DNA of 35,142 nt from Nanobdellota archaeon (GCA_018819305.1 JAHJQO010000013.1:1-35142), one strand, 5' to 3'; counted from the stretch's first letter, positions 18,613-27,815 are shown. Made by a program: numbers and translations. Notes: a model not told the origin generated them from the letters alone.

Positions 18613-19287
18613 TCATTTCTTCTTGCAAACAAACATTGCGTGGTCTCTTTCATAAGGCTCAAGATTTCTCTGGTCAACAATAAGCATTTCACTCTCTTCA
18701 AGCTGCTTTCTGACTTCTTTGAAAATCTCAGATGGCCTTCTCGCAACATCAACACTTCTTGCCTTAAGAGCAAGCAAACCAAAACCGCCTTTTTTCAAAT
18801 AAAATGCGCAATTCTTAAGAAAAATTTCAACCTGGTTTCTCTGTGCAATGTCCTGAAAAACAACATCAACTTCTTTTGTAACCAAATCCTTATAATTTTC
18901 AGGATGATTAGCATCAGCAAGAATCGGAGACATGTTTTTTCTCTGCTCACATAAAAAAATAAGGTCTCTTACAACTCTTGGAGCATTGTCAACACAAAAA
19001 ACAAAGCCGTCATTCTCGACAATATCAGAAACATAACTAGGAGTAAATCCATGGCTGGCGCCAAGATAAAGCACAAGACTGCCTGGTTTCAGCCCAATCT
19101 GGGATACGCCTTTCATAATACTTGCGCCAAGTTTGCTCCTGAAAACATCCCATGCTCTGAATTCAACACCATTAGAGTGCACAAAATCTTCGTCAAAAAA
19201 CCTTTTGCCTTTAGTCAGATTCTTAGTAAAAAGATTCCTTCTGCTCTTTCCATCATCAAAAACATTGAACTTATTTATTTGCTTCAT
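18613..19287 (-). CDS. flpA: fibrillarin-like rRNA/tRNA 2'-O-methyltransferase
   Basis: 'GSLVLYLGASHGFTPSYVSDIV', 'ILADANHPENYKDLV', 'VDVVFQDIAQRNQVEIFLKN', 'LEPYERDHAMFV'. Confidence 0.93.
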   Translation of the reverse strand: MKQINKFNVFDDGKSRRNLFTKNLTKGKRFFDEDFVHSNGVEFRAWDVFRSKLGASIMKGVSQIGLKPGSLVLYLGASHGFTPSYVSDIVENDGFVFCVDNAPRVVRDLIFLCEQRKNMSPILADANHPENYKDLVTKEVDVVFQDIAQRNQVEIFLKNCAFYLKKGGFGLLALKARSVDVARRPSEIFKEVRKQLEESEMLIVDQRNLEPYERDHAMFVCKKK

Positions 19288-19296
19288 TATACACCT

Positions 19297-19674
19297 TTAT
19301 TTCTTAAAAACTGTTTTGAACAAAATAATCCTGCTTAAACCAATAGAGTACATAATAACACTTATCACTAGGAAAATAATTATTAAATACTTGACATCAA
19401 GATACAAAAATAATAATCCCAGCACAAGAACTGTCTGAGCAACCATGATATAACTTGAAGTATGCTCAAAATAAGAATGTTTTTTTCCTGTCTTATGGAT
19501 CTTTTCCTCAAATATCATCCAAAAGAACAAAATAAAACCAATCAAAAGAGTGACTAAATAAAAAAAGATATGAAATTTAAACCAGTAAAAAACAAAACCA
19601 AGAATAATAATAAATATTAAAGCTACTAATTCCTGCTCAAACAATAAAAACTTGTCATGTTTAGTTATCCTCAT
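19297..19674 (-). CDS. small multi-TM membrane protein
   Basis: 125 aa with several hydrophobic segments; 4-nt overlap with the upstream nop5 gene. Confidence 0.65.
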   Translation of the reverse strand: MRITKHDKFLLFEQELVALIFIIILGFVFYWFKFHIFFYLVTLLIGFILFFWMIFEEKIHKTGKKHSYFEHTSSYIMVAQTVLVLGLLFLYLDVKYLIIIFLVISVIMYSIGLSRIILFKTVFKK

Positions 19675-20405
19675 TTGAACCTCACCTCTAATCCTTTTAG
19701 CAATTCATCTGCGATAAATTCGCCCTGAAAAAAGTCAATTCTTGCAGCAAGGAAAATTTTGTCAGCCAAAGCCCTTGCAACTTTGCCTTTCATTTGTTTT
19801 TTTGCACTCTGAACCATGTTATGCTGCATTAAAAAACCATACTTTGGAGGCCTGGCTCCTGTCTTAATATGCCTGAACAAAGCTTTTTCTGCACCAAGAA
19901 GCTGGATTGTGCTGCTTCTCATCATTGCTAGTTTTCTCAAGCTTCCAGCTCCTCTTAAAAGCTTGGCACCAACTGTTCCTCCTGCCAGTGTAAAAAGATT
20001 AGGGCAAAACTCTTTCATAGTGTTTTCAAGGTATGTTTCTAGAAAATCCTTCTGCGTAATTAGACTCCCTATAGTCTTTGCCATGGAAATCATAGGTTCT
20101 ATATCTTTCTGCTTAATATCAGCACCCATGGTTTTATTAATCTTGAATTCTGACTGCAAAGCTTTTTTAGTTCTCTTTGCAACAAAACTGGCAAATGATT
20201 CATTATCATCAATTATTTTGTCAAGCTCAGGCAAATACAAACCATACCACTCTCTAAGGCGCTTAGTCAATACATTTATTATTCTCTGCAGCTCTTCTAT
20301 GTTATTGACAGTGTTAATTATATATAAATCAGGGCTGACACTCTCTATGACAGCTTTTCTTGCAGCCTCAATAGCTTTTTCCCTGAGCTTCAATAGCTTT
20401 GACAT
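19671..20405 (-). CDS. Nop5/Nop56-like C/D RNP protein lacking the N-terminal domain
   Basis: 'LREWYGLYLPELDKII' coiled-coil region and Nop signature 'GSLRKLAMMRSSTIQLLGAEKALFRHIKTGARPPKYGFL'. Only 244 aa. Confidence 0.92.
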   Translation of the reverse strand: MSKLLKLREKAIEAARKAVIESVSPDLYIINTVNNIEELQRIINVLTKRLREWYGLYLPELDKIIDDNESFASFVAKRTKKALQSEFKINKTMGADIKQKDIEPMISMAKTIGSLITQKDFLETYLENTMKEFCPNLFTLAGGTVGAKLLRGAGSLRKLAMMRSSTIQLLGAEKALFRHIKTGARPPKYGFLMQHNMVQSAKKQMKGKVARALADKIFLAARIDFFQGEFIADELLKGLEVRFK

Positions 20406-20652
20406 AAGGATGAATAACCAATAGAATCTTTTAAATGTTGTTATAAATCAGAGCTATTTCAGGAATCTTTCAATTTACTCCCAACCCCGATTCTTATAAA
20501 CAGCTGCAACCAAAGCACAGGCAGGTAGTACTTATCTCATAAAATTTACGAATATGAGAATGTTAATGACAAAAAAAGTTTAACAAATTTCTTTTCACGT
20601 TTTTTCTTCATAACCTTTATAAACCCTTTCTGACTATTGTATTTTGATTAAA

Positions 20653-23295
20653 ATGAGCGAAGATAAAAGAGAAAGCATGAAAGTAAGTGCAAAGGAAAAA
20701 CTCAAGCTCAAGCATTTTGTAAAGGAGCTTGCTCAACATAAAGGGCGCCATACAGAACTGGTGAGTGTTTATGTTCCTACAGGTTATGACATGAACAAGA
20801 TTATTAATCATTTGCAGCAGGAGCAGGGAACTGCAAGCAATATCAAAAGTGCAAGCACAAGAAAGAATGTTATTGATGCTCTGGAAAAAATGGTACAGCA
20901 TCTGAAGCTTTTTAAAAAGACACCGCCTAACGGAATGTGTGTTTTTGCTGGCAATGTTGCTGAACGTGAAGGACAGCAGGATTTTGAAGTATGGAGCATT
21001 GAACCTCCTGTTCCTATGAATCAGCGTCTGTACAGATGCGATAAAGAGTTTGTTCTTGAGCCTCTCAAAGAAATAGTTGAGCATGAAGAGACTTATGGTA
21101 TGGTTGTCCTGGACAGAAGAGATGCGACCATTGCATTGCTAAAGGGAAAAACAATTGTTCCTTTGCAAAAAACTCATTCAGAAGTTCCTGGAAAAATGCG
21201 TGCAGGAGGTCAATGCTGCGTACCTAATTCTTTAGTTCAATTATCTGATGGTTCTCTTCCTAAAATTGAGATTGTTCATAACCCCCACATTGTCAAAAGT
21301 ATGGTTATAAACAATCATTCAATTCGGAATTCGAACATAACAGACAAATGGAATGTAAAAAAGAGCCAAATTTACAAAGTTATCACAAAAAACCCACGTC
21401 TTGAGCTGGAAACTTCTAAAGACCATAAATTCTTTGTAACAACAGAAAAAGGGATTATTCAAAAAACAGCTGAGGAATTAAATTCTGAAGATTTATTGAT
21501 AATGCCTGAAAAGATTGATGTAAAAGGGAATGCTCAGAAATTGAACTCAAAAAGATATTATAATTCTTTCATAATAACAAATGAAGGTAAAACTTATTTA
21601 AAGGAAAAAAGGGTAAAAAAAGGTTTGCTTCAAAAAGAACTATCAAAAAAAATAGGTTTAACACAAACAGCTATCTCTTCGTATGAGTTAGGAAAAATAA
21701 ATCCTAAAAAAGATGAATTAGAGAAACTCTGTAGAGAACTTAACCTAAACTTCACAGGATTCTTAAAAAAATATACTAAGCCTTATCTTTATAAGGATAT
21801 TAAATTACCTGAAGTTTTATCAGCTGAATTTGCTCAGTTTATAGGATATTTAATAGGAGATGGATGTATAGAAAGAGACAGAATAAGTTTTTATGAACAA
21901 AATAAAGAAGTGGCCTTGGAACTTCAGAAAAAATTCAATAAATATCTTCAAACAACATCTTCATACAAGTTTAGAGAGGGTAAAAACTATCATCAAGTCA
22001 GGTTCACCAGCAGACCTTTGGTAAGATTAATTACTGAGGAATTTCCTGAAATCAAAAAAACCAAGAATAGTGATATCCCTAGAAAAATACTTTTATCAGA
22101 TAACAAAGTTCTTGCAGCTTTCTTAAAAGGATTGTTTGACGCTGAAGGATATGTTCATAAGAAAAGAGGGGTTGCTTTTTCTGTTAATAATAAGAACCTT
22201 GCTCAACAAGCACAACTCGTTCTTCTGAGATTCTCTATTCTAAGCTCATTACAAGAATATGATAATCGTGCAAATAAGTATTCTGATAATCCAAGATTCA
22301 CAGTTGACATAACCGAAAAGAAATCATTGGACTTATTTAATAAATACATTGGTTTCACTTCATGTGAAAAAAATAAAAAATTAGCAAATATACTAAGTCA
22401 GAAAACAGATAGAAGCTACAATAGGCAGATAATCGTTCCAGGATCAAAGATAAGGAAACTTATTGAAAAATCAGGTTATAATCTTCAATTATTCCCAAGA
22501 GTAAGCGGATTCTTTAATGACAAAAGAATGATGAGCAAAGAAATTTTTATGAATTCAATCCTTAAACATGTTAAAGACCCAAAACTTTATGCAAAATTAA
22601 AGGATATCTATGAGTGCCCGATTCTCCCTGTTAAAATAAGCAAAATAGAGAAATCAAAAAAAATTGTTGAAATGATAGATATTAGTGTGAAGAATCAAAA
22701 TTTCATAGCAAACGGCTTATTCGTGCATAATTCTGCACCCAGATTCGCCCGTCTCAGAGAGGGCGCTATTAAAGAGCATTACAAAAAAATTGCTGATTAT
22801 ATGAAAGACCAGTTTCTTTTCCTGAAAGATCTCAAAGGTATTTTAATAGGAGGTCCCAGTACAACAACTAATGATTTTCTGAACAAGGGTTATCTTACTA
22901 CTGATGTTAAGAACAAAATCATTGCAGTCAAGGATCTTAGCTACACAGGTGATTTCGGGCTTCAGGAACTTTTAGAAAGGTCCCAGGATGTGCTTGCAGA
23001 AGAAGAAGTTGCAAAAGAAAAAAATCTCATGCAGAAATTCTTTAATCTCTTATCAACAAAGCCTGACATGGCGAGTTATGGAAAAGAGCAGGTCAAGCAA
23101 TGCGTGATAATGGGTGCAGCAGAGACAGTGCTGATATCTGAAGCTTTAGGTGATGATTTGATTGATGAGTTTGATGAAGAAGCTCAAAAACTCGGCACAA
23201 ATGTCGAGGTTATATCCACAGAAACCAGAGAGGGAGTACAGTTAAAAGAAATGGGTGGAATTGCGGCTATTCTAAGATATCCTGTACATAGTTAG
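20653..23295 (+). CDS. prf1: peptide chain release factor aRF1 interrupted by an intein
   Basis: Exteins 'SVYVPTGYDMNKIINHLQQEQGTASNIKSASTRKNVIDAL', '...GKMRAGGQ' and 'SAPRFARLREGAIKEHY...IGGPSTTTNDFL'; start taken at ATG 20653 (track begins at TTG 20644). Confidence 0.95.
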   Translation: MSEDKRESMKVSAKEKLKLKHFVKELAQHKGRHTELVSVYVPTGYDMNKIINHLQQEQGTASNIKSASTRKNVIDALEKMVQHLKLFKKTPPNGMCVFAGNVAEREGQQDFEVWSIEPPVPMNQRLYRCDKEFVLEPLKEIVEHEETYGMVVLDRRDATIALLKGKTIVPLQKTHSEVPGKMRAGGQCCVPNSLVQLSDGSLPKIEIVHNPHIVKSMVINNHSIRNSNITDKWNVKKSQIYKVITKNPRLELETSKDHKFFVTTEKGIIQKTAEELNSEDLLIMPEKIDVKGNAQKLNSKRYYNSFIITNEGKTYLKEKRVKKGLLQKELSKKIGLTQTAISSYELGKINPKKDELEKLCRELNLNFTGFLKKYTKPYLYKDIKLPEVLSAEFAQFIGYLIGDGCIERDRISFYEQNKEVALELQKKFNKYLQTTSSYKFREGKNYHQVRFTSRPLVRLITEEFPEIKKTKNSDIPRKILLSDNKVLAAFLKGLFDAEGYVHKKRGVAFSVNNKNLAQQAQLVLLRFSILSSLQEYDNRANKYSDNPRFTVDITEKKSLDLFNKYIGFTSCEKNKKLANILSQKTDRSYNRQIIVPGSKIRKLIEKSGYNLQLFPRVSGFFNDKRMMSKEIFMNSILKHVKDPKLYAKLKDIYECPILPVKISKIEKSKKIVEMIDISVKNQNFIANGLFVHNSAPRFARLREGAIKEHYKKIADYMKDQFLFLKDLKGILIGGPSTTTNDFLNKGYLTTDVKNKIIAVKDLSYTGDFGLQELLERSQDVLAEEEVAKEKNLMQKFFNLLSTKPDMASYGKEQVKQCVIMGAAETVLISEALGDDLIDEFDEEAQKLGTNVEVISTETREGVQLKEMGGIAAILRYPVHS
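21214..22731 (+). mobile_element. 506-aa intein with HTH insert and LAGLIDADG homing endonuclease, in aRF1
   Basis: Block A 'CCVPNSLVQLSDG', block B 'TSKDHKFFV', LAGLIDADG motifs 'FIGYLIGDGCI' and 'FLKGLFDAEGYV', block F/G 'NFIANGLFVHN' then Ser+1. XRE-like HTH 'LLQKELSKKIGLTQTAISSYELGK' at about 21592-21750. Confidence 0.93.
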
Positions 23296-23304
23296 TATTA
23301 TAAA

Positions 23305-24303
23305 ATGAAAAAAGAGATTTATGTTTCTTGGTGCAAGGGACTTGCAGACAGTGAAGAAGCATTAAAGATTCTCAGAGAATCACCTTATGTTACTGGTGTT
23401 GAGACTCTCAATTATGACCGAGATGAGAAAAAGTTTCAAAAAGCAGGCTTAAAAGTTTCAATACATAATCCAACCAGATTCTTGAATATTGATTTGAGTG
23501 ACAGTGAATTTATTGATGTCATAACTAGTAAGGAAAATTCTCATATGCTTAATGGAATCAGAACAGAAAACGCCTATACTGCAGGATTTCACATCTGCCA
23601 TAAAATTTATTTTAAGGAAGGTAAGCTGGTTCTTAAAGATGAAATTGATGAGAAAAGCATTACAATTCATGATGAAGAAGTGGTGTTCAATAATATCTTA
23701 AATAATCTTTTACAAATAGAGAAATTAATCAATAAAGGCTTTCCCGAAGATAAAAAAAAGAAAGTGCTGTTTGAAACCAATACTTTTTATGACCCTAAAA
23801 TTCTAGAAAAAAGAGATTATAAATCTGAAAAAGAAAAACTAACTGTTGAACTGGTTAAATATTTCTCTTCACTTGAATTTTATAAAAAAATATTAAATCA
23901 TCCAAAGATTCATAATGAAAATTTTGGATTGCTTTTTGATGTTGCACATGTCATAGCTACAGCTAGCACCAATGTTCTTAGCAAAATATACAAAGGCACC
24001 CAAGATGATTTTATTAATGAACTCATTAATATAAGCAAAGGAAGAGTATATCAGCTGCATCTTAATGCACCTAAAGGTAATCTAAAAACAGGAATCATAG
24101 ATGGACATAAATCTTTTACACTGGATGAACCAAAAACTGAGCTAATATTAGGTTATGCAAAAGAAATATTAAATCAAAACCCTAATCTAACTACAGTGAC
24201 CCTTGAAATGTATACAAATCAGGAACCTGTAAAACATGCTCAAATACTTGCTGAACAAGCAGAGCTTGTTGCAAAAAAACTAGATATTGAAGTGGAGAAG
24301 TAA
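23305..24303 (+). CDS. TIM-barrel-like protein (AP-endonuclease-2/DUF692-like), function uncertain
   Basis: 'LLFDVAHV', 'VYQLHLNAPKG', 'VTLEMYTNQEPVKHAQILAEQAELV' TIM-barrel-type patterns. Confidence 0.45.
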   Translation: MKKEIYVSWCKGLADSEEALKILRESPYVTGVETLNYDRDEKKFQKAGLKVSIHNPTRFLNIDLSDSEFIDVITSKENSHMLNGIRTENAYTAGFHICHKIYFKEGKLVLKDEIDEKSITIHDEEVVFNNILNNLLQIEKLINKGFPEDKKKKVLFETNTFYDPKILEKRDYKSEKEKLTVELVKYFSSLEFYKKILNHPKIHNENFGLLFDVAHVIATASTNVLSKIYKGTQDDFINELINISKGRVYQLHLNAPKGNLKTGIIDGHKSFTLDEPKTELILGYAKEILNQNPNLTTVTLEMYTNQEPVKHAQILAEQAELVAKKLDIEVEK

Positions 24304-24308
24304 AAAAA

Positions 24309-25025
24309 ATGAATCTCGCTGAAAAAGCATTCTCAGAACTGTTTCCAGATAAAAGATTAACTAAAAATTTGAGTGTAAAATACTCAAGAGCATTCAGGGC
24401 TTACAATGCAAATGTTAAGTACACTGCTTCTTCTATGGTGTTTAATCTTTCGTATGAATGGAGAAAAGTGAGCAATGAGATAAAGATGGGTTTGATTCAG
24501 TCTCTTCTTGCCAAAGTATACAAAGAGAAAAACAAACCAATCAAAAAGACAATAAACATGGATATTTATGAGAACTTTCTCAAAAACATTGGCGATTATG
24601 CAGAAGTTAAAGAGAGCGACCCTATGCTGGAAGAAAGCTTTGAGCGTGTTAATGAGAAATACTTTAATGGATTTATTGACAAACCTAATCTTAAATGGGG
24701 AAGCATAACCTTTTCAAAACTCGGCACGTATGAATACGGAGCAAACACAGTCACTATATCAAAGGTTCTTGAAGAAGACCAGGAACTGCTGGATTATGTA
24801 ATGTACCATGAATTGCTGCATAAAAAGCACAAGTTCTACAGTAAGAATGGCAGAAGCTATCATCACACCAGCAAATTCAGGAAAAAAGAAAAAGAGTTTG
24901 ATAATCCTGATATTGAAGAAAAACTAAAGAGATTTCTGACTAAAAAACGAGTCAAAGCTGTTTTTTCTTATACAAGGAGAAAAACGACGAGAAAGCCTGG
25001 TTTTTTCCGCAACCTTTTTAAATAA
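24309..25025 (+). CDS. SprT-like zinc metallopeptidase
   Basis: 'DYVMYHELLHKKHKF' HExxH with downstream 'HHTSKFRKKEKEF'. Confidence 0.75.
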   Translation: MNLAEKAFSELFPDKRLTKNLSVKYSRAFRAYNANVKYTASSMVFNLSYEWRKVSNEIKMGLIQSLLAKVYKEKNKPIKKTINMDIYENFLKNIGDYAEVKESDPMLEESFERVNEKYFNGFIDKPNLKWGSITFSKLGTYEYGANTVTISKVLEEDQELLDYVMYHELLHKKHKFYSKNGRSYHHTSKFRKKEKEFDNPDIEEKLKRFLTKKRVKAVFSYTRRKTTRKPGFFRNLFK

Positions 25026-25074
25026 AACTCAAATCTCAGGAAATATAAGAATATAATAATCCTTAGGTGATAAT

Positions 25075-25476
25075 ATGGCTGGAGAAGTAAAAAGAAAGAG
25101 CGTGGGAAGCTTACAAGTAGGCAATTACTGTGTAATTGACGATGCAGCATGCACAGTCAGTAATATTCAGACTTCAAGGCCAGGAAAACACGGCCATGCA
25201 AAAGTAAGATTAGATGCTGTTGGCATGGTTGACGGCAGAAAAAGGCAGATTGTTATGCCAGGACATGATGAAATTGATGTTCCTATGATTGACAAGAGAA
25301 ATGCACAAGTATTAAGCATTACAGGTGATACTGCCCAGGTAATGGATGCAGATACATATGAAACTTTTGATCTCGCAATTCCAGAAGAATTAAAAGAAGA
25401 ACTAGCAGAAGGAGCAACTGTTGTTTACTGGCAAATCCTTCATGACAGAATTATGAAACAGATCAAACCGGAGTAA
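25075..25476 (+). CDS. translation factor aIF5A
   Basis: Hypusination loop 'TSRPGKHGHAKVRLDAVGMVDGRKR'; full-length 133 aa. Confidence 0.96.
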   Translation: MAGEVKRKSVGSLQVGNYCVIDDAACTVSNIQTSRPGKHGHAKVRLDAVGMVDGRKRQIVMPGHDEIDVPMIDKRNAQVLSITGDTAQVMDADTYETFDLAIPEELKEELAEGATVVYWQILHDRIMKQIKPE

Positions 25477-25575
25477 GCCGGTTTGAGCGTGCCAAAAATC
25501 TTTGATTTTTAAGCACAAATCAAAAATGAGTGAACTCATTTTTGGTTGCACCAAAAAGCAAAGCTTTTTGAGTGC
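25464..25575 (+). repeat. Four-hairpin array between aIF5A and eL40
   Basis: CAAACCGG/CCGGTTTG (stop codon in loop); GTGC-[CAAAAATC ttt GATTTTT]-AA-GCAC; CAAAAATGAGT-ga-ACTCATTTTTG; GCAC-[CAAAAAGC aaa GCTTTTTG]-A-GTGC. Confidence 0.85.
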
Positions 25576-25604
25576 AAATCAAAAACGAATAAATGTGAAA
25601 CAAA

Positions 25605-25766
25605 ATGGTAAAATTCCCAGAAGCAGAAGCAAGGCTTTTTAAGAACATATTTGTATGCAGAAAATGCAAAAGCAAGGTTCGAGCATCAAACCTAAAAGTC
25701 ATAGCTGGCAAAATACGATGCAGAAAATGCAATTCAAAGGTTTTAAGGCCGATTAAGAAGAAATAA
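25605..25766 (+). CDS. 50S ribosomal protein eL40 (L40e)
   Basis: 53-aa ORF absent from the track: MVKFPEAEARLFKNIFVCRKCKSKVRASNLKVIAGKIRCRKCNSKVLRPIKKK; PEAEARL signature and two CxxC pairs. Confidence 0.93.
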   Translation: MVKFPEAEARLFKNIFVCRKCKSKVRASNLKVIAGKIRCRKCNSKVLRPIKKK

Positions 25767-25819
25767 ATAGTTTTCTAACCAAAACTTTAAAAACCCGTTA
25801 ATCAATAAATTGAATTAAT

Positions 25820-26989
25820 ATGAGTTTTTTGAGTTTTATTCTTCAGAATAAGTGGATAATATTATTTTATCTACTAATTATTGTCTTTATAGTTGTCAAG
25901 AGAAAAAAGTTTCAGTTTCAGGCAAAGTTCATTGCTTTGTACAGAACAAAATTCGGCCTGAAATTCATTGATCGAATAGGAACAAAACATTCTGAATTCA
26001 TCAAAATCCTCGGATATATGGGAATTGGAATTGGTTATGTTGGCATGATTACAATTATAGGATTTATTGTCAAAGGTATTGTTGACTTAATACTCAATCA
26101 TAATGCACCAGCAGTTATTGCTCCTGTAATACCTGGTATACCCATACCTGGCAGTCCTATATTTGTTCCTTTCTGGTATGGCATAATCGCATTATTCATT
26201 GTAGTGCTTATTCACGAATTTTCTCATGGTATTGTTTCAAGAGCACACGGCATACCAGTGCATAACTCAGGCATTGTATTCTTTGGTCCTTTAATTGGTG
26301 CTTTTGTTGAGCCTGATGAGAAAAAATTGCAAAAACAAAGTGATGTTGTCAAATACAGTGTTTTTGCTGCAGGACCCTGGTCAAATGTTATAACAGCAGC
26401 CCTTGCCCTGCTAATACTTAGCTTTGTATTTAATCCAGCAATCAATGCTGTTGCACAACCAACAGGATTTAGTTTTTTAGAAATAACTTCTGGCATGCCT
26501 GCAGAAATTGCTGGTCTTGAAGCAGGCGTTGTTTATAACAAGGTCAATAATATAATAGTTCTAACAATTCCTGAATTCGCAGCAGCTCTTGGCGATTTAG
26601 AAGCTGGTGAAACAGTGCTTATTGGCAATGATGATATAATGTATTCTGTTATAGCTATTGAAAATCCAGAAGCAGCTGATACTGGAATCATAGGTGTTCA
26701 GTTTCATTCTCAAAAAAACACGCATTTTACAAATCAAAATAATGTCTTTGTTAAATTATTAATCTGGTTCAACGGCCTGTTCACATGGATATTCATCCTC
26801 AGCTTGGGTCTTGGACTCGCAAACCTGCTTCCATTAGGTCCTGTAGACGGAGGAAGAATGATTCAGATAAGCCTTGAAAAAATCATAGGAAAGAAAAAAG
26901 GCGACCATGTATGGAAGAAAATAACCTTATTATTAATAATAGTACTAGTCATACTTTTGATTGTGCCAATACTTAGAGTTATAATTTAA
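25820..26989 (+). CDS. site-2 protease family (M50) membrane metalloprotease with PDZ-like segment
   Basis: 'VVLIHEFSHGIVSRAHG' and 'LLPLGPVDGGRM'; multiple TM segments. Confidence 0.9.
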   Translation: MSFLSFILQNKWIILFYLLIIVFIVVKRKKFQFQAKFIALYRTKFGLKFIDRIGTKHSEFIKILGYMGIGIGYVGMITIIGFIVKGIVDLILNHNAPAVIAPVIPGIPIPGSPIFVPFWYGIIALFIVVLIHEFSHGIVSRAHGIPVHNSGIVFFGPLIGAFVEPDEKKLQKQSDVVKYSVFAAGPWSNVITAALALLILSFVFNPAINAVAQPTGFSFLEITSGMPAEIAGLEAGVVYNKVNNIIVLTIPEFAAALGDLEAGETVLIGNDDIMYSVIAIENPEAADTGIIGVQFHSQKNTHFTNQNNVFVKLLIWFNGLFTWIFILSLGLGLANLLPLGPVDGGRMIQISLEKIIGKKKGDHVWKKITLLLIIVLVILLIVPILRVII

Positions 26990-27008
26990 GTGATAAATTC
27001 TTTTTTTA

Positions 27009-27092
27009 ATTGTTAAAGTTTATTTAACACCAAAAACCATATGGTTTTTGATTGTTAAAGTTTATTTAACACCAAAAATAATATGATTTTTG
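27009..27092. repeat. Two tandem 42-bp units with internal palindromes
   Basis: ATTGTTAAAGTTTATTTAACACCAAAAACCATATGGTTTTTG (27009-27050) then ATTGTTAAAGTTTATTTAACACCAAAAATAATATGATTTTTG (27051-27092). Confidence 0.95.
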
Positions 27093-27128
27093 ATTAACTT
27101 TTTAAACCATTCTCAAATTCTAAGATAA

Positions 27129-27815
27129 ATGATTAGTGTTGTGCTTATTGAACCAGAGAACTCTGCAAACATTGGAAGTGTTGCAAGGGTTATGGCGAAT
27201 TTTGGTGTCAATAATCTTGTTCTTATTAATCCAAAGTGCAAGATAAATGAGGAAAGCAGGCGCCTTGCTAAAAATGCACAAAAAATTCTTGACAAAGCAA
27301 AAATTAATGGTTTTAACTCACTGGCTAAATTTGACTGCTTAATTGGCACTACAAGCAAGCTTGGTAATGATTATAATATTCTAAGAAGTCCTTTAACACC
27401 TGATCAGCTGGGGAAAAAACTTAAAGAAATAAAAAACAGAAAAATTGCATTGATTCTTGGGAGAGAAAGTGATGGTTTAAGAAACAAGGAAATCAAGCTG
27501 TGTGATTTCACAGTCACTATTCCTACAAGCAGAAACTACAAAGCCCTAAACATAAGCCATGCTGTTGGTGTTCTTCTTTATGAAATTTTCAAAGAGCAAA
27601 ACACAAAAGAAATAATGAAACCTTATACTCCTATTAGTATTAAAGAAAAAGAGCAAATCCTAAAGTTACTTAATAATGCAATGAAAAAAATGGATTTCAC
27701 CACTCTGAGAAAAAAAGACACTCAGCTCAAAGTTTGGAAACGAATGATTAGCAAGAGTTTTATGACCAAAAGAGAAGCATACGCATTGATGGGATTTCTG
27801 AAGAAAATAAAGTAG
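27129..27815 (+). CDS. SpoU-class RNA methyltransferase (TrmJ-like)
   Basis: 'VVLIEPENSANIGSVARVMANFGVNNLVLINP', 'ALILGRESDGLRNKEI', 'IPTSRNYKALNISHAVGVLLYEIF'. Confidence 0.88.
   Translation: MISVVLIEPENSANIGSVARVMANFGVNNLVLINPKCKINEESRRLAKNAQKILDKAKINGFNSLAKFDCLIGTTSKLGNDYNILRSPLTPDQLGKKLKEIKNRKIALILGRESDGLRNKEIKLCDFTVTIPTSRNYKALNISHAVGVLLYEIFKEQNTKEIMKPYTPISIKEKEQILKLLNNAMKKMDFTTLRKKDTQLKVWKRMISKSFMTKREAYALMGFLKKIK

Noticed and set aside
21214-21219. Second Cys of 'GGQCCVPN' as intein residue 1
   Set aside because: That would leave GGQCSAPRF after splicing. Using the first Cys gives GGQSAPRF and places Ser and Val at block A positions 6 and 8.
23305-25025. RiPP-type DUF692 (MNIO) biosynthetic locus
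   Set aside because: Similarity to DUF692 is weak and no Cys-rich precursor peptide or partner protein is adjacent; left as an uncharacterised TIM-barrel-like protein.
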